Positions 16,635 to 25,103 of a stretch of DNA of 36,093 bases are shown here, piece after piece. This stretch comes from Acholeplasma sp. GTDB lineage: Bacteria > Bacillota_I > Bacilli_A > Acholeplasmatales > Acholeplasmataceae. Under the pieces are notes generated by a model. That model saw only the letters and a list, made by a program, of their open reading frames with translations. It was not told where the DNA came from and ran no database searches. Each line of letters begins with the position of its first letter. Within the stretch, counting starts at the first letter, position 1. The stretch is from contig QZKD01000030.1 in the NCBI GenBank assembly GCA_003605085.1, positions 1-36,093 on the forward strand. The letters are read 5' to 3'. The position numbers and the translations under genes were made by a program.

Positions 16635-17379
16635 CTTGGATAACCGAGGGATTCGAATGAGGTGATGTTGAATTTTTCTTCTCATATGAACGTTCAGTCA
16701 AATGCACGGGTAAGTACATGAGATGGAGTAAAATAGCTGCTAATATGATGAATATCCCTAAATAAAAGAGGGGATGAATATCGATGAAGACATTCATGAA
16801 ATCTGCGGGTGCATGAAATAAAAATAACTCATCTGAACCCCCAAAACGCAAGGTTGCATATCCTGAAATGAACGCATAAACAGCAAGGACTGCGATGGAT
16901 CGATATAAATCCTTCATGGATGGAACAAAGTTTAAAACACGATAGCCATAGATTGCAAACCAACCGATCGCAGCATGTGCTCCAAAGTAGGTCCAACCAT
17001 TCCAGCGGTCTAACCCCCAGACCGTATCATAGAAAAGATAGGTGAGTAAGGTCCCAAACGCATAGAAATAAAAGATCTTATAGGCCTTTTCATGTTTAAA
17101 AGCCATGGCATAGGTTAACCCATATAATGCAATCCCACAAAGGGGGATGCGAAAGATCGAACCATTGAGGATGCGATCTTCAAATACCCGAAACTCAAAC
17201 AAAACGGTAAGAGCGACTAAGGCATAACGTAACCAAGGTTCAGCCTTGGTATTTTTTAATTTTGGCCCCAGAATCCAGATCAAGATCAAGGAAAACAGAA
17301 AGCCTACCAATAAGAGGATGTGAGTGATACCAAACCATGGAATCGAATCACCCTGTATTTGACTAAAAAATTCGCGCAT
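16627..17379 (-). CDS. YwaF-like (TIGR02206-type) integral membrane protein
   Basis: A 250-residue membrane protein with about seven segments. ITHILLL near the N-terminus, RIPLCGIALYGLTYA (about 77-91) and WTYFGAHAAIGWFAIYG (about 128-144) follow the family layout of a His-bearing first helix, an 'lPlxxC' segment and a mid-protein histidine. The C-terminal tail is hydrophilic. The function is unknown. AAAGGA precedes the ATG by nine bases. It is separated from cpsB by a terminator. With the gene at 15626 it forms a tandem of two divergent relatives. Confidence 0.55.
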   Translation of the reverse strand: MREFFSQIQGDSIPWFGITHILLLVGFLFSLILIWILGPKLKNTKAEPWLRYALVALTVLFEFRVFEDRILNGSIFRIPLCGIALYGLTYAMAFKHEKAYKIFYFYAFGTLLTYLFYDTVWGLDRWNGWTYFGAHAAIGWFAIYGYRVLNFVPSMKDLYRSIAVLAVYAFISGYATLRFGGSDELFLFHAPADFMNVFIDIHPLFYLGIFIILAAILLHLMYLPVHLTERSYEKKNSTSPHSNPSVIQES

Positions 17380-17420
17380 ATGTATGTATCCTTTACTTCA
17401 TATCACCCACATGATTACCT

Positions 17421-17462
17421 AAAAAAAGAAGACTCATCGATCATACGTAGATGAGATGAGTC
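17421..17462 (-). terminator. Terminator of the cpsCDB module
   Basis: Minus strand GACTCATC ... GATGAGTC (8-bp outer stem), inner pairing TCAT/ATGA, then TTCTTTTTTT. It lies 11 bp after the cpsB stop. Confidence 0.82.
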
Positions 17463-17473
17463 ATGTTGATCTT

Positions 17474-18175
17474 TTATGTATTTTTGTCGGATAAGATTTT
17501 TTTGGCGTTAAGATAAAACCATTTCTCAAGGTCTTCTTGAGGAAAATACTTCTTTAAATACGTATAACAATCAAGCAGATTAGGTTCTCTATAGGTGATA
17601 TGATGGGTATCGGATGCGATGATATCGACTAAACCTTCTTTAAGCATCTTCATCGGATGTTTCTTATGCACCTTTTTATCAAGACCTAAGATCGAGGTCG
17701 CATTGACCTGAATCATCGCGCCTAAATCTTTGATTTTTCTCATCAATTCAAAATCGACATAAGGATAGCGTTCCACATGGGCGACAATGGGAATAAATCC
17801 CATGCGTGTGACATCATAGACGACATCTTCCACAGGAGATAAATCCTGCATGGAAAATTCGAGTAAGACGTATTTTGTCCCCGCTAAAGAAAGTTCCTGC
17901 CAATCGGGTTCCAAATGGGACCGATAAAGCACTTCAGCGCCTAAATAAAGGTTGACATGAATACCTTCTTCTTTGACTCTTTTTTTGAGGATTTCAAAGT
18001 GTTCATGATGGACACTGCGTTCTACCTTTTGGGGTCTTGATTGAACATGAGGGGTGAGGATAATACTTTCCGTCCCATCCGCCACCGCTTTTTGAATCAT
18101 CAGAAGCGATGTTTCGATATCTTGCGACCCATCATCGACATCATAGAGGATATGGGTATGTATATCGATAAACAT
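17474..18175 (-). CDS. cpsB: Manganese-dependent tyrosine-protein phosphatase CpsB (PHP family)
   Basis: A 233-residue PHP-fold phosphatase that reverses CpsD autophosphorylation. Metal ligands appear as DIHTHIL (His6, His8), DDGS (14-17), TPH (His43), GAEV (Glu81), AHVERYPY (His133) and SDTHH (Asp189, His191). The length and motif order match CpsB/YwqE/Wzh. The gene starts in the stop codon of cpsD (TAATG), with no strong Shine-Dalgarno site, consistent with coupling. It regulates chain length or export of surface polysaccharide. Confidence 0.92.
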   Translation of the reverse strand: MFIDIHTHILYDVDDGSQDIETSLLMIQKAVADGTESIILTPHVQSRPQKVERSVHHEHFEILKKRVKEEGIHVNLYLGAEVLYRSHLEPDWQELSLAGTKYVLLEFSMQDLSPVEDVVYDVTRMGFIPIVAHVERYPYVDFELMRKIKDLGAMIQVNATSILGLDKKVHKKHPMKMLKEGLVDIIASDTHHITYREPNLLDCYTYLKKYFPQEDLEKWFYLNAKKILSDKNT

Positions 18176-18903
18176 TATTCTTCGTATTTATAGCTATAGT
18201 CATACCCATAACCATAACTATTATTCTTCAAGCTGACTTGGGTAAGCACGGTCCCAATAATGGGCACATGATTGGTTTTTAAGGTTTGAATAGCTTCTTT
18301 GACAAGACTCTTCTTCGCGACCCCTTGAGCGACGATGAAGATGACGCCATCGGCGTTCTTTGCGATATATAGTGCATCCGAGACCGCGATGACAGGGGGT
18401 GCGTCAAGAAGGACATAATCATAAGTTTCTCTAAGCTTTTGAATGAGTTCTTTCATCTTAAGAGCTTCTAAGACGTTCACGACAGCCGTTGTCTTTTCAC
18501 CTGTGACGATATAATCAATCCCGATTTCATCGGAATGCTTGATGAGTTGACTAAACTCGATCTTACCGGATAGATAATCGGTTAAACCATTTTTATTAGG
18601 TGCATTAAAGACGCGGTGCATCTTGGGTTTTCTTAAGTCTAAGTCAAGTAAAATAATCTTCTTATTCTTTTGGCCTAAGAGAAACGCGATATTGGACACG
18701 AAAGTTGATTTTCCTTCAGAGGCAAGCGCTGAAGTAAACTCAATGACTTTATGTTTTCCATCAATGTTGACATAGTCAAGATTGATAATGACCTTTTGAA
18801 AGGATTCTGCGGTATAGGATAAAGGTTGTTCTTTGGTGACGATATAATCATAACGTTCGTTACGTTCACCATTGAAGAGATTGATCTTATTTTTCTTAGC
18901 CAT
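18175..18903 (-). CDS. cpsD: Tyrosine-protein kinase CpsD (BY-kinase)
   Basis: A 242-residue cytoplasmic bacterial tyrosine kinase. Walker A SALASEGKST (58-67), Walker A' LLDLDLRKP (85-93) and Walker B VLLDAPP (164-170) are intact. The C-terminus is a tyrosine cluster in which six tyrosines alternate with other residues (Tyr230 to Tyr240), the autophosphorylation site. In Gram-positive bacteria it needs the membrane adaptor CpsC, encoded just upstream with one intervening base. AAGGAG is eight bases before the ATG. The usual 'NPxELL' stretch reads NVLEAL here. Confidence 0.94.
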   Translation of the reverse strand: MAKKNKINLFNGERNERYDYIVTKEQPLSYTAESFQKVIINLDYVNIDGKHKVIEFTSALASEGKSTFVSNIAFLLGQKNKKIILLDLDLRKPKMHRVFNAPNKNGLTDYLSGKIEFSQLIKHSDEIGIDYIVTGEKTTAVVNVLEALKMKELIQKLRETYDYVLLDAPPVIAVSDALYIAKNADGVIFIVAQGVAKKSLVKEAIQTLKTNHVPIIGTVLTQVSLKNNSYGYGYDYSYKYEE

Positions 18904-18904
18904 G

Positions 18905-19609
18905 TTATCTCTTCTCCTTTACTTCAAATTCTGGGATAACCCCTAAAACTTGAATACCAAGTAAACTTTCAAGTTGTTCTTTCGTTCTAAATGTATTGTT
19001 AAACATTTCTTTAACGAAGGCAATCCCCACGCCAACAATCCCACCTAAAATCAAGCCTATAACGACATAAAGGGGTTTATTAGGTGAATCATAAACACCA
19101 TTTTTCGCACTGGATGTCCGGATGATATTATCTTCCAAGACTGCGACATTGGTATCAGCAAACGCGATTGCTTCATCAATCACTTCATCCACCACTGCTT
19201 TAGAAATGGCAGGATCTTCCGAGAGATAGGAGATATTGATGAAATAACTCGTGGATGACGATGAAACGGTTAAGTTGTTTTTAATATCGGTTGCAGTCAG
19301 TCCTAAATCTAAGTCTTGCGCGACTTTTTCTAAGACTACAGGCATACTGACGAGTTCTGCTGCTGTCGCGAGTAATCTTTGTGCATTGACTAGGTCAAAT
19401 GAATCCGTGGTCGTGCCATCGACTTGCACTTGAACCATGACATACGCATTGGATTTATATTGTGGGTCTGCGATAACAAAGGCATAAACAGCTGCGATAA
19501 TCCCGACAAGTAGGGTCGATAAAACAATCATGATGAGATTGCTTCTTAAAATCTTGAACAAATCCACGAGGCTAATTTCTTGGGTGCTTTCTAATTGTTG
19601 TTCGTTCAT
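18905..19609 (-). CDS. cpsC: Polysaccharide co-polymerase / kinase adaptor CpsC (Wzz family)
   Basis: A 234-residue Wzz-domain protein with two membrane segments (about 25-47 and 178-200) flanking an extracytoplasmic loop; the second is preceded by SPNKPLYVVIG, the proline-bearing motif of the family, and followed by a cytoplasmic tail (EMFNNTFRTKEQLESLLGIQVLGVIPEF) that engages the kinase. It controls polysaccharide chain length and activates CpsD. GGAGG lies five bases before the ATG. The operon is cpsC-cpsD-cpsB with its own promoter; no glycosyltransferases follow. Confidence 0.92.
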   Translation of the reverse strand: MNEQQLESTQEISLVDLFKILRSNLIMIVLSTLLVGIIAAVYAFVIADPQYKSNAYVMVQVQVDGTTTDSFDLVNAQRLLATAAELVSMPVVLEKVAQDLDLGLTATDIKNNLTVSSSSTSYFINISYLSEDPAISKAVVDEVIDEAIAFADTNVAVLEDNIIRTSSAKNGVYDSPNKPLYVVIGLILGGIVGVGIAFVKEMFNNTFRTKEQLESLLGIQVLGVIPEFEVKEKR

Positions 19610-19633
19610 GTGTTCCTCCGTGATAAAAATTCC

Positions 19634-19651
19634 TAAAAGTACATACTTTTA
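19634..19651. promoter_or_regulatory. Inverted repeat in the cpsC leader
   Basis: TAAAAGTA, CA, TACTTTTA: 8-bp arms with a 2-bp centre, lying just downstream of the expected transcription start and 25 bp before the cpsC start codon. The 2-bp centre suits a dimeric DNA-binding protein better than an RNA hairpin. Confidence 0.5.
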
Positions 19652-19662
19652 ACATTAAATTC

Positions 19663-19691
19663 ATTATAACATACCTGTAAAGATATGTGAA
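19663..19691 (-). promoter_or_regulatory. Promoter of cpsCDB
   Basis: TTCACA (19686-19691), 17-bp spacer, TATAAT (19663-19668) with extended TGT. Confidence 0.85.
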
Positions 19692-19733
19692 TAAACATGA
19701 TATATGATAATCACTTTCACATGAATCCCATCA

Positions 19734-20690
19734 TTAAAATGATGAATTCCGACCTAAAATCCGTTCACACAAAAAGGTTAGGTAAGGTGAAGCTACTTTC
19801 TTCTGCCCAAAATCCATCATCTTATAACTGAGATAAACCGATTCAGGAATCCATCCCTGGTCTGTTCTTTTGTCCTTGATGAGTTGGATCATTTCTTGAT
19901 AACGAGGATCTTGATGAATAAAAGAATATTTGCTTAAGACTTCACAAACACTCAAAAGATCATACCAATGCATAGGTGCTTTCAGTTTACGAAAATCTTT
20001 TCCCATGTAAAACAAGTAGGGGTGAAGCGTATAACTTTCTTGCCATAAGGTTAAAAGCTTATCAAGGCTTTTTTGAATAATGTCAGGAGCGTATTCTTTG
20101 GGTAGGTATGAGAGTAGATCAAGCATGATGAGCGTTGCGTAAGGACAGATGTCATCTTTTTTCCCTGGTCCACGGAATTTTCGTAATTCAGGAGATGCAG
20201 CACACGGAAATCCATCACTGATCTTTAAAGAGATCAAATAGTCAATTCCTTTTTTTAGATAAGATTCATCGACTTGAGTCATTTTCAATGCTTTCATCAA
20301 CAGAGGAGCATCACATAAACACCAACAAAACATATTTGAACCCGTCCCACCAAAATGGGTTGGGATTAAAAGATTGGATTGATAGACTCCGCTAGGATCC
20401 ACATGGCTCAAGATCTCTTTGATGGCGTTATCAATCGGAGGAACCGTAGGATCCAAGCCTAAATCAAGTAAAAACAAGAGTTTATGAATCGGTAGTTGGG
20501 GGTGTTTATGATTGGTGATCGGTTGGTCATGAAAGGGGGATAATTCACTTAACATCCTTTGGATGAAAGGATCCTCTAACATCTCATGCTTTAAGTCTTG
20601 GAGTTCTTCTGAAGAAAGTGACAAAAAAGTCTTCGCGACTTGATATTTTAACCAAGGTTCACTTTGTTTAAAGAGATCCTGATGGGTCAT
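19734..20690 (-). CDS. Prenyltransferase/terpenoid-cyclase-like alpha/alpha-toroid protein
   Basis: A 318-residue soluble, helix-rich protein. Repeating segments such as YLKKGIDYLISLKISDGFPCAA (about 144-165), CPYATLIMLDLLSYLP and a late DQGWIPES look like the QW-type helical-hairpin repeats of squalene/prenyltransferase alpha/alpha toroids. A cysteine-rich CWCLCDAP lies at about 121-128. I see no DxDD-type acid motif, so cyclase activity is not supported. AGAGGG precedes the ATG by five bases. It is transcribed alone from an extended -10 promoter. Role unknown. Confidence 0.5.
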   Translation of the reverse strand: MTHQDLFKQSEPWLKYQVAKTFLSLSSEELQDLKHEMLEDPFIQRMLSELSPFHDQPITNHKHPQLPIHKLLFLLDLGLDPTVPPIDNAIKEILSHVDPSGVYQSNLLIPTHFGGTGSNMFCWCLCDAPLLMKALKMTQVDESYLKKGIDYLISLKISDGFPCAASPELRKFRGPGKKDDICPYATLIMLDLLSYLPKEYAPDIIQKSLDKLLTLWQESYTLHPYLFYMGKDFRKLKAPMHWYDLLSVCEVLSKYSFIHQDPRYQEMIQLIKDKRTDQGWIPESVYLSYKMMDFGQKKVASPYLTFLCERILGRNSSF

Positions 20691-20726
20691 CGTTTCCCTC
20701 TTTTCACGACAGTTTGGAATAATTTT

Positions 20727-20732
20727 ATTATA
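20727..20732 (-). promoter_or_regulatory. Extended -10 promoter of the toroid-like gene
   Basis: TGC followed by TATAAT on the minus strand, 36 bp upstream of the start codon; no good -35. Confidence 0.6.
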
Positions 20733-20772
20733 GCATGTTTAAAATGACCTGAGATAAACCCACATGAATAAA

Positions 20773-20800
20773 GAAAAAAATGCCAGCGAACTGGCATTTT
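20773..20800 (-). terminator. Terminator of the potABCD operon
   Basis: Minus strand AAAATGCCAG, loop TTCG, CTGGCATTTT, then further T. The 10-bp perfect stem with a stable UUCG tetraloop follows potD by seven bases. Confidence 0.92.
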
Positions 20801-20807
20801 GATGGAT

Positions 20808-21962
20808 TTATGAGCCTGTGACGACTTGTTGAACCATCGAGCTGATCGAATCAATCGCTGATGCACTTAAAGTTGTCATCGGATAGAAGGTGCCTTCACG
20901 GTCCTTATTGTAGTAAGTGAGGTTTGCTAAAGCCCAGTTCTTGTACCAATCATCAGATGATGTTTGGTAAGAGACGATAATGTCATACGCTTCTTCTAAC
21001 GCAGTCGCATAACCAACGACTTCACTGTTTAAAGCAACCACTTCTGGATCAAGAAGGTAGTTGATGAACTGATGAGCAGCATCTAAATTCTTCGCTGTTT
21101 CAGGAATGACCATCGCATCGATAAACACTAATGTGTTTTCAGGAATATAGATATCAAATTCAGCTTGAACTTCCGCTAAGGTCTTACCTTCATCTAGTTG
21201 AATATATAAACGGTCAAGATAATCACCAGTATAGGTAAATGCCATATCTAAATTATCTGCTTCAATATCACGCTTGAGCATATCATCGCCCCATTGGGTG
21301 AAGTTTGCTGTAACTAAGTCATCCTGTGCTTGATTTAATAAAGTTGTGGAGTAATCATTAGGGTTTTGATTGCGATAAAGAAGGGCTGCAGCATACGCCA
21401 TTTGTGCGACATCATACATACCGCGTCTAGCATTGGGGAAGTAAGTATCGGCATCAAAGTAAGCATCCCAACCATGTTCATTTAATGCTTCTTCTAAGCC
21501 TGCAACTCTGTTATTATATATAATTCCAAAGGTACCCCAGAAGTAAGGAATCATGTAATCTTTGTATTCTACGGTTTGACCATTTCTAGCAAGTGTAGTT
21601 GCAGCCATAGAGTCAAAGATTTGTTCGACACCATCCATATACGTCACAGTGTCGAAATTAGGAAGTTTGCTATAGTCTAATTCAAAGAGCATATCTTCTT
21701 CCACCATCTTTTCGATCATGTAATCCGAAGGAATGACTAAATCGAAAGGTGTGGTTCCACTCTTTATCTTCGAGTAGAATAATTCATTGGAATCGGCCAC
21801 GCTAATCTTCACGTTAATGCCGTATTCTTCTTCAAAATTGGCAACCACTTCATCGTTGATATATTCGCCCCAGTTAAGGATATTTAAAACCGGACGCGAA
21901 TCACAAGCAGATGCCATAAATGCAACCAGTACAAAGACAATTAAAACAAATACTTTTTTCAT
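20808..21962 (-). CDS. potD: Spermidine/putrescine-binding lipoprotein PotD
   Basis: A 384-residue substrate-binding protein of the polyamine ABC importer. The signal peptide ends in the lipobox MASAC, with Cys20 as the lipidation site. The mature part begins with the family hallmark LNILNWGEYI, and DLVIPSDYMIEKM (about 74-86) and MIPYFWGTFGIIYN match PotD. It is anchored on the outer membrane face and delivers polyamine to PotBC. It is last in the operon, overlapping potC by four bases (ATGA). Confidence 0.95.
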   Translation of the reverse strand: MKKVFVLIVFVLVAFMASACDSRPVLNILNWGEYINDEVVANFEEEYGINVKISVADSNELFYSKIKSGTTPFDLVIPSDYMIEKMVEEDMLFELDYSKLPNFDTVTYMDGVEQIFDSMAATTLARNGQTVEYKDYMIPYFWGTFGIIYNNRVAGLEEALNEHGWDAYFDADTYFPNARRGMYDVAQMAYAAALLYRNQNPNDYSTTLLNQAQDDLVTANFTQWGDDMLKRDIEADNLDMAFTYTGDYLDRLYIQLDEGKTLAEVQAEFDIYIPENTLVFIDAMVIPETAKNLDAAHQFINYLLDPEVVALNSEVVGYATALEEAYDIIVSYQTSSDDWYKNWALANLTYYNKDREGTFYPMTTLSASAIDSISSMVQQVVTGS

Positions 21963-22837
21963 TTTATTTCTCTCTTTCCTTTCTTATTTGAGTGTTGAAT
22001 AAATGTATACACCATCAAACCAGCCAGTGTAAACAACGTGAGTAACGTTGAGAAAGCATACACGGATGGTGTTAGGTTTCTGCGACCGACAACCCCGTAA
22101 ATCCAGATCGATAAATTATCGAATCCAGCTCCGGTGTTGAAATAACTGATGACAAAGTCATCGATACTCATGGTGAGTGCAAGAAGCATCCCAGAGAAGA
22201 TCCCCGCCTTAATGGCAGGAATGACCACTTTGATGAGTGCCTTGTAGGGTCTAACCCCTAAATCTAAAGCAGCATCCATCAAATTGGGGTCCGTTTCTTT
22301 AAGCTTTGGCATGACCGATAAGACCACATAAGGAAACGTAAAGAAGAGATGCGCCATCACGAGGGTGAATAAACCAAAGATGTCTGGGAAGATGGGCATT
22401 AAAAGTCTAAACATCAACATCAAGGAAAACCCAGTGACGATATCGGCATTCAGCATCGGGACGTTATTGAGTAACATCACGGACTGTCTCTTTTTCTTTT
22501 CTAACGAGTAGAGTCCTACCGCGAAGAAGGTACCTGCAATGGTAGCGATCGTGGTCGCGATGAAGGAGACAATAAACGTATTTCTGATCGCCGTCATCAA
22601 ATCTTCTTCTTGGAAGATATTGGGATACCATTCAAACGTGACCGATAAGAACTCTGAGGTTCTGACCGATGAATTCAAGCTTTGGATCGCGATCACAAAG
22701 ATCGAAAGATAAAGCATCAAGAAGACTAAACCGAAGAGGATTGTCTTTAAGACTTTGATCGGTTTTTGAAACTTCGAATAATCTTTATAGCCATATTCTT
22801 CTAAGGTGGCTACAGGGTACACTTTGTTTTCTGTCAT
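21959..22837 (-). CDS. potC: Spermidine/putrescine ABC transporter permease PotC
   Basis: A 292-residue permease with six or so membrane segments and the cytoplasmic EAA-type coupling loop DAALDLGVRPYKALIKVVIP. It pairs with PotB to form the channel. It is longer at the N-terminus than typical PotC (a hydrophilic 24-residue lead, MTENKVYPVATLEEYG and on). It overlaps both neighbours by four bases. Confidence 0.94.
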   Translation of the reverse strand: MTENKVYPVATLEEYGYKDYSKFQKPIKVLKTILFGLVFLMLYLSIFVIAIQSLNSSVRTSEFLSVTFEWYPNIFQEEDLMTAIRNTFIVSFIATTIATIAGTFFAVGLYSLEKKKRQSVMLLNNVPMLNADIVTGFSLMLMFRLLMPIFPDIFGLFTLVMAHLFFTFPYVVLSVMPKLKETDPNLMDAALDLGVRPYKALIKVVIPAIKAGIFSGMLLALTMSIDDFVISYFNTGAGFDNLSIWIYGVVGRRNLTPSVYAFSTLLTLFTLAGLMVYTFIQHSNKKGKREIK

Positions 22838-23667
22838 AGTAATGTTTCCCCTTCCTTATCGAATCTGGTCAAAAGTAGGATCGATCCTAAAATAAAGACA
22901 AGGATAACGACAGCGAGTAATGATCCATGATTATAGAAGATCGTCGATGATAAGAGTTTATTTTCAATGACATTCCCGATAAATAAGAAGTTTCCCTTTC
23001 CTAAAATCTTAGGAATCGCAAATCCTGCTAAGGTCGGTAAGAACACCATAATGGAACCCGTCACCACTCCTTTTAAGGATAGAGGGAAGATGACCTTCCA
23101 GAACTTCTTAAAAGGCGTTAAGCCTAAATCTAAAGCGGCTTCTTGGAGGGCATAATCAATCTTTTCTAAGGCCGTGTACACAGGTAGGATCATAAAGGGT
23201 AAGTATGTAAAGACTAAACCAATCAAAATCGCTAAACTTGTTCCGGTGATATTACCAAAGGGTGAGATCCCAAAGATGGAAGTTAAAATGTTGTTTTCAG
23301 AAAACACATTATTTAACGCATCCACTCTTAAAATCAAGTTACTCCACATCGGTAAGATCACGATCGTTAAGATAATGAACTTATTCTTAAATTTGGATTG
23401 AAAGATGTAATAGGCAGTAAAGTATCCTAAGACAAAACTAATTAAAGTGGTTAAAACTGCGAAGACGACACTGTTACGAAACGCAATCACGTTTTGAGGT
23501 TGAAAGAGAATCGACCAGTGCGTTAAATTGACATTGATCTGGTTTAAATCGACCGATGAATCATAATTCGATAGGGCAATCCCTATCATCGCGAGTAACG
23601 GGATGAACACTAAGATGTAAAGCCAGATCTGATAGGGAACGGCTAACGCCTTAAAGACCTTGTTCAT
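22834..23667 (-). CDS. potB: Spermidine/putrescine ABC transporter permease PotB
   Basis: A 277-residue permease with about six membrane segments and the EAA loop EAALDLGLTPFKKFWKVIFP, which docks on PotA. TLAGFAIPKILGKG is the conserved late motif of PotB. ATGA overlaps couple it to potA upstream and potC downstream. Confidence 0.94.
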   Translation of the reverse strand: MNKVFKALAVPYQIWLYILVFIPLLAMIGIALSNYDSSVDLNQINVNLTHWSILFQPQNVIAFRNSVVFAVLTTLISFVLGYFTAYYIFQSKFKNKFIILTIVILPMWSNLILRVDALNNVFSENNILTSIFGISPFGNITGTSLAILIGLVFTYLPFMILPVYTALEKIDYALQEAALDLGLTPFKKFWKVIFPLSLKGVVTGSIMVFLPTLAGFAIPKILGKGNFLFIGNVIENKLLSSTIFYNHGSLLAVVILVFILGSILLLTRFDKEGETLL

Positions 23668-24812
23668 ACGTCTAAAACCTTCATCATATGAATCTCATAT
23701 GGGTCAACCGATAAACCGATCGATTGTCCAACTTCATAGGATTCATAGGTGTTCACCATGAGTTTGACGCCATCGACATCGACATCGAGTTCATTATGAA
23801 CCCCTTTGAATAAACTAAATGTCACGGTGCCTTTGATCTTCGCTTTTTCAACGTCCACGACATCAAAGTCTTCAGGACGAATCACGACATCGACTGCTTC
23901 ACCATCATTAAAGGTGTAACCCATGCACTTAAAGTCTGTCCCTAAGAAATTCACACAATCTTTTTTCACATAAGTACCAGGAATGATATTGGTTTCCCCG
24001 ATGAAGTTCGCGACATATCTATTCACGGGTTCATTATAGATGGACTTAGGTGTCCCTAATTGTTGAACAAGTCCTTCTTTCATCACGACGATACGATCAC
24101 TCATGGTCATCGCTTCTTCTTGGTCATGGGTGACGAAGATGAAGGTGATGCCTAATTTACGTTGCATTTCTTTAAGTTCATATTGCATGGCTTGACGAAG
24201 CTTTAAGTCTAAAGCTGCTAAAGGTTCATCAAGAAGTAAGATTTGAGGTTTATTGACTAACGCTCTCGCTAAGGCCACACGTTGTTGTTGCCCACCTGAG
24301 ATTTGATCAATCTTACGATTTTCAAATCCTGTGAGTTTGACTAAAGCAAGTGCATCTTTGGCGGATTGTTCAATTAAGTGATTGAAGACTTTATTGAGTT
24401 TGCTGGCACTCATCTTATCGCTTGCCCCAAACATTTCTTGATAGACTTTATGAATCTTCTCTTCACCATAAAACTTGGTTAAGTATTCATGGTTACGATT
24501 GGCAAGACCAAACGCTACATTACCAGCGACATTGAGATGGGGAAATAGGGCATATCGTTGAAAGACGGTGTGAATCGGTCTTGCATAAGGGGGTAAATCA
24601 TTAAACACTTTTCCATTGATAATGATTTGTCCTTGATCAGGTTGAACAAAGCCACCGATCATGCGAAGTGTGGTTGTCTTTCCACATCCAGAAGGACCTA
24701 AAAGAGTAACAAATTCATTCTCATAGATGGTTAAATTGAGGTTGTCGACAACGGTTTCGCCATCATAGGATTTAGTTACATTTACGAGTTCAATTAAGGG
24801 TTTTTTGTTCAC
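23664..24812 (-). CDS. potA: Spermidine/putrescine ABC transporter ATPase PotA
   Basis: A 382-residue ATPase. Walker A GPSGCGKT (39-46), Q-loop Gln85, signature SGGQQQR (172-178), Walker B LLLDEP (192-197), H-loop His229 and a C-terminal TOBE-type domain are present. The stretch between the Q-loop and the signature is about 35 residues longer than usual, with an inserted helical segment at about 104-153. I set the start at GTG 24810-24812, because AGGAG lies seven bases upstream; the ATG at 24827 would contain that site in its own codons. It is first in the operon. Confidence 0.94.
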   Translation of the reverse strand: MNKKPLIELVNVTKSYDGETVVDNLNLTIYENEFVTLLGPSGCGKTTTLRMIGGFVQPDQGQIIINGKVFNDLPPYARPIHTVFQRYALFPHLNVAGNVAFGLANRNHEYLTKFYGEEKIHKVYQEMFGASDKMSASKLNKVFNHLIEQSAKDALALVKLTGFENRKIDQISGGQQQRVALARALVNKPQILLLDEPLAALDLKLRQAMQYELKEMQRKLGITFIFVTHDQEEAMTMSDRIVVMKEGLVQQLGTPKSIYNEPVNRYVANFIGETNIIPGTYVKKDCVNFLGTDFKCMGYTFNDGEAVDVVIRPEDFDVVDVEKAKIKGTVTFSLFKGVHNELDVDVDGVKLMVNTYESYEVGQSIGLSVDPYEIHMMKVLDV

Positions 24813-24851
24813 CGCTTTTCTCCTCATCTTTATATTCTTTTACAAGCAATA

Positions 24852-24879
24852 ATTATAGACCTTTTTTTTGTAATTTCAA
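24852..24879 (-). promoter_or_regulatory. Promoter of potABCD
   Basis: TTGAAA (24874-24879), 16-bp spacer, TATAAT (24852-24857). Confidence 0.8.
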
Positions 24880-24907
24880 GCATTTTATCCAAGATTTTTA
24901 AAAAAAA

Positions 24908-25030
24908 TTATTGTGAAAAATCTTTAAGTCGATTAAATGGCTTTATGAAGCCACCGATTGGGGGAAGAAAAATTGAAATAATCCAAGGTTTTTCATAGGT
25001 TTTATGAAGAGGTTTTTCAGTGATTTTCAT
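24908..25030 (-). CDS. Possible 40-residue small protein
   Basis: ATG 25028-25030 opens a 40-codon frame ending in TAA 24908-24910, in the 319-bp space between the dipeptidase and potA. The peptide begins MKITEKPLHKTYEKPW, then has one hydrophobic, proline-containing stretch (about 17-30, IISIFLPPIGGF) and a basic end. The Shine-Dalgarno signal is weak (GAGA about ten bases upstream) and no promoter is clear. The 9-bp inverted repeat AAGATTTTT/AAAAATCTT (24891-24924) spans its end. It could be a small membrane peptide or chance. The rest of this gap, apart from the pot promoter and dipeptidase terminator, holds nothing I recognise. Confidence 0.3.
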   Translation of the reverse strand: MKITEKPLHKTYEKPWIISIFLPPIGGFIKPFNRLKDFSQ

Positions 25031-25103
25031 AGGATCTTTTCTCGATGTTTTTTCTTGATCAATCTCATCTCTATTTTGAAGGATAACTCAAGACATTCTT
25101 TAG

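Noticed and set aside
9620-19609. One contiguous capsule locus from the Wzy-like gene to cpsCDB.
   Set aside because: Genes in between belong to other functions, strands differ, and terminators separate the units; no glycosyltransferases are present.
24989-25033. Direct repeat TTTTCATAGG twice, 34 bp apart, as a regulatory element.
   Set aside because: Both copies lie within the A+T-rich small frame and arise from similar Lys/Glu codons; they lack promoter association.
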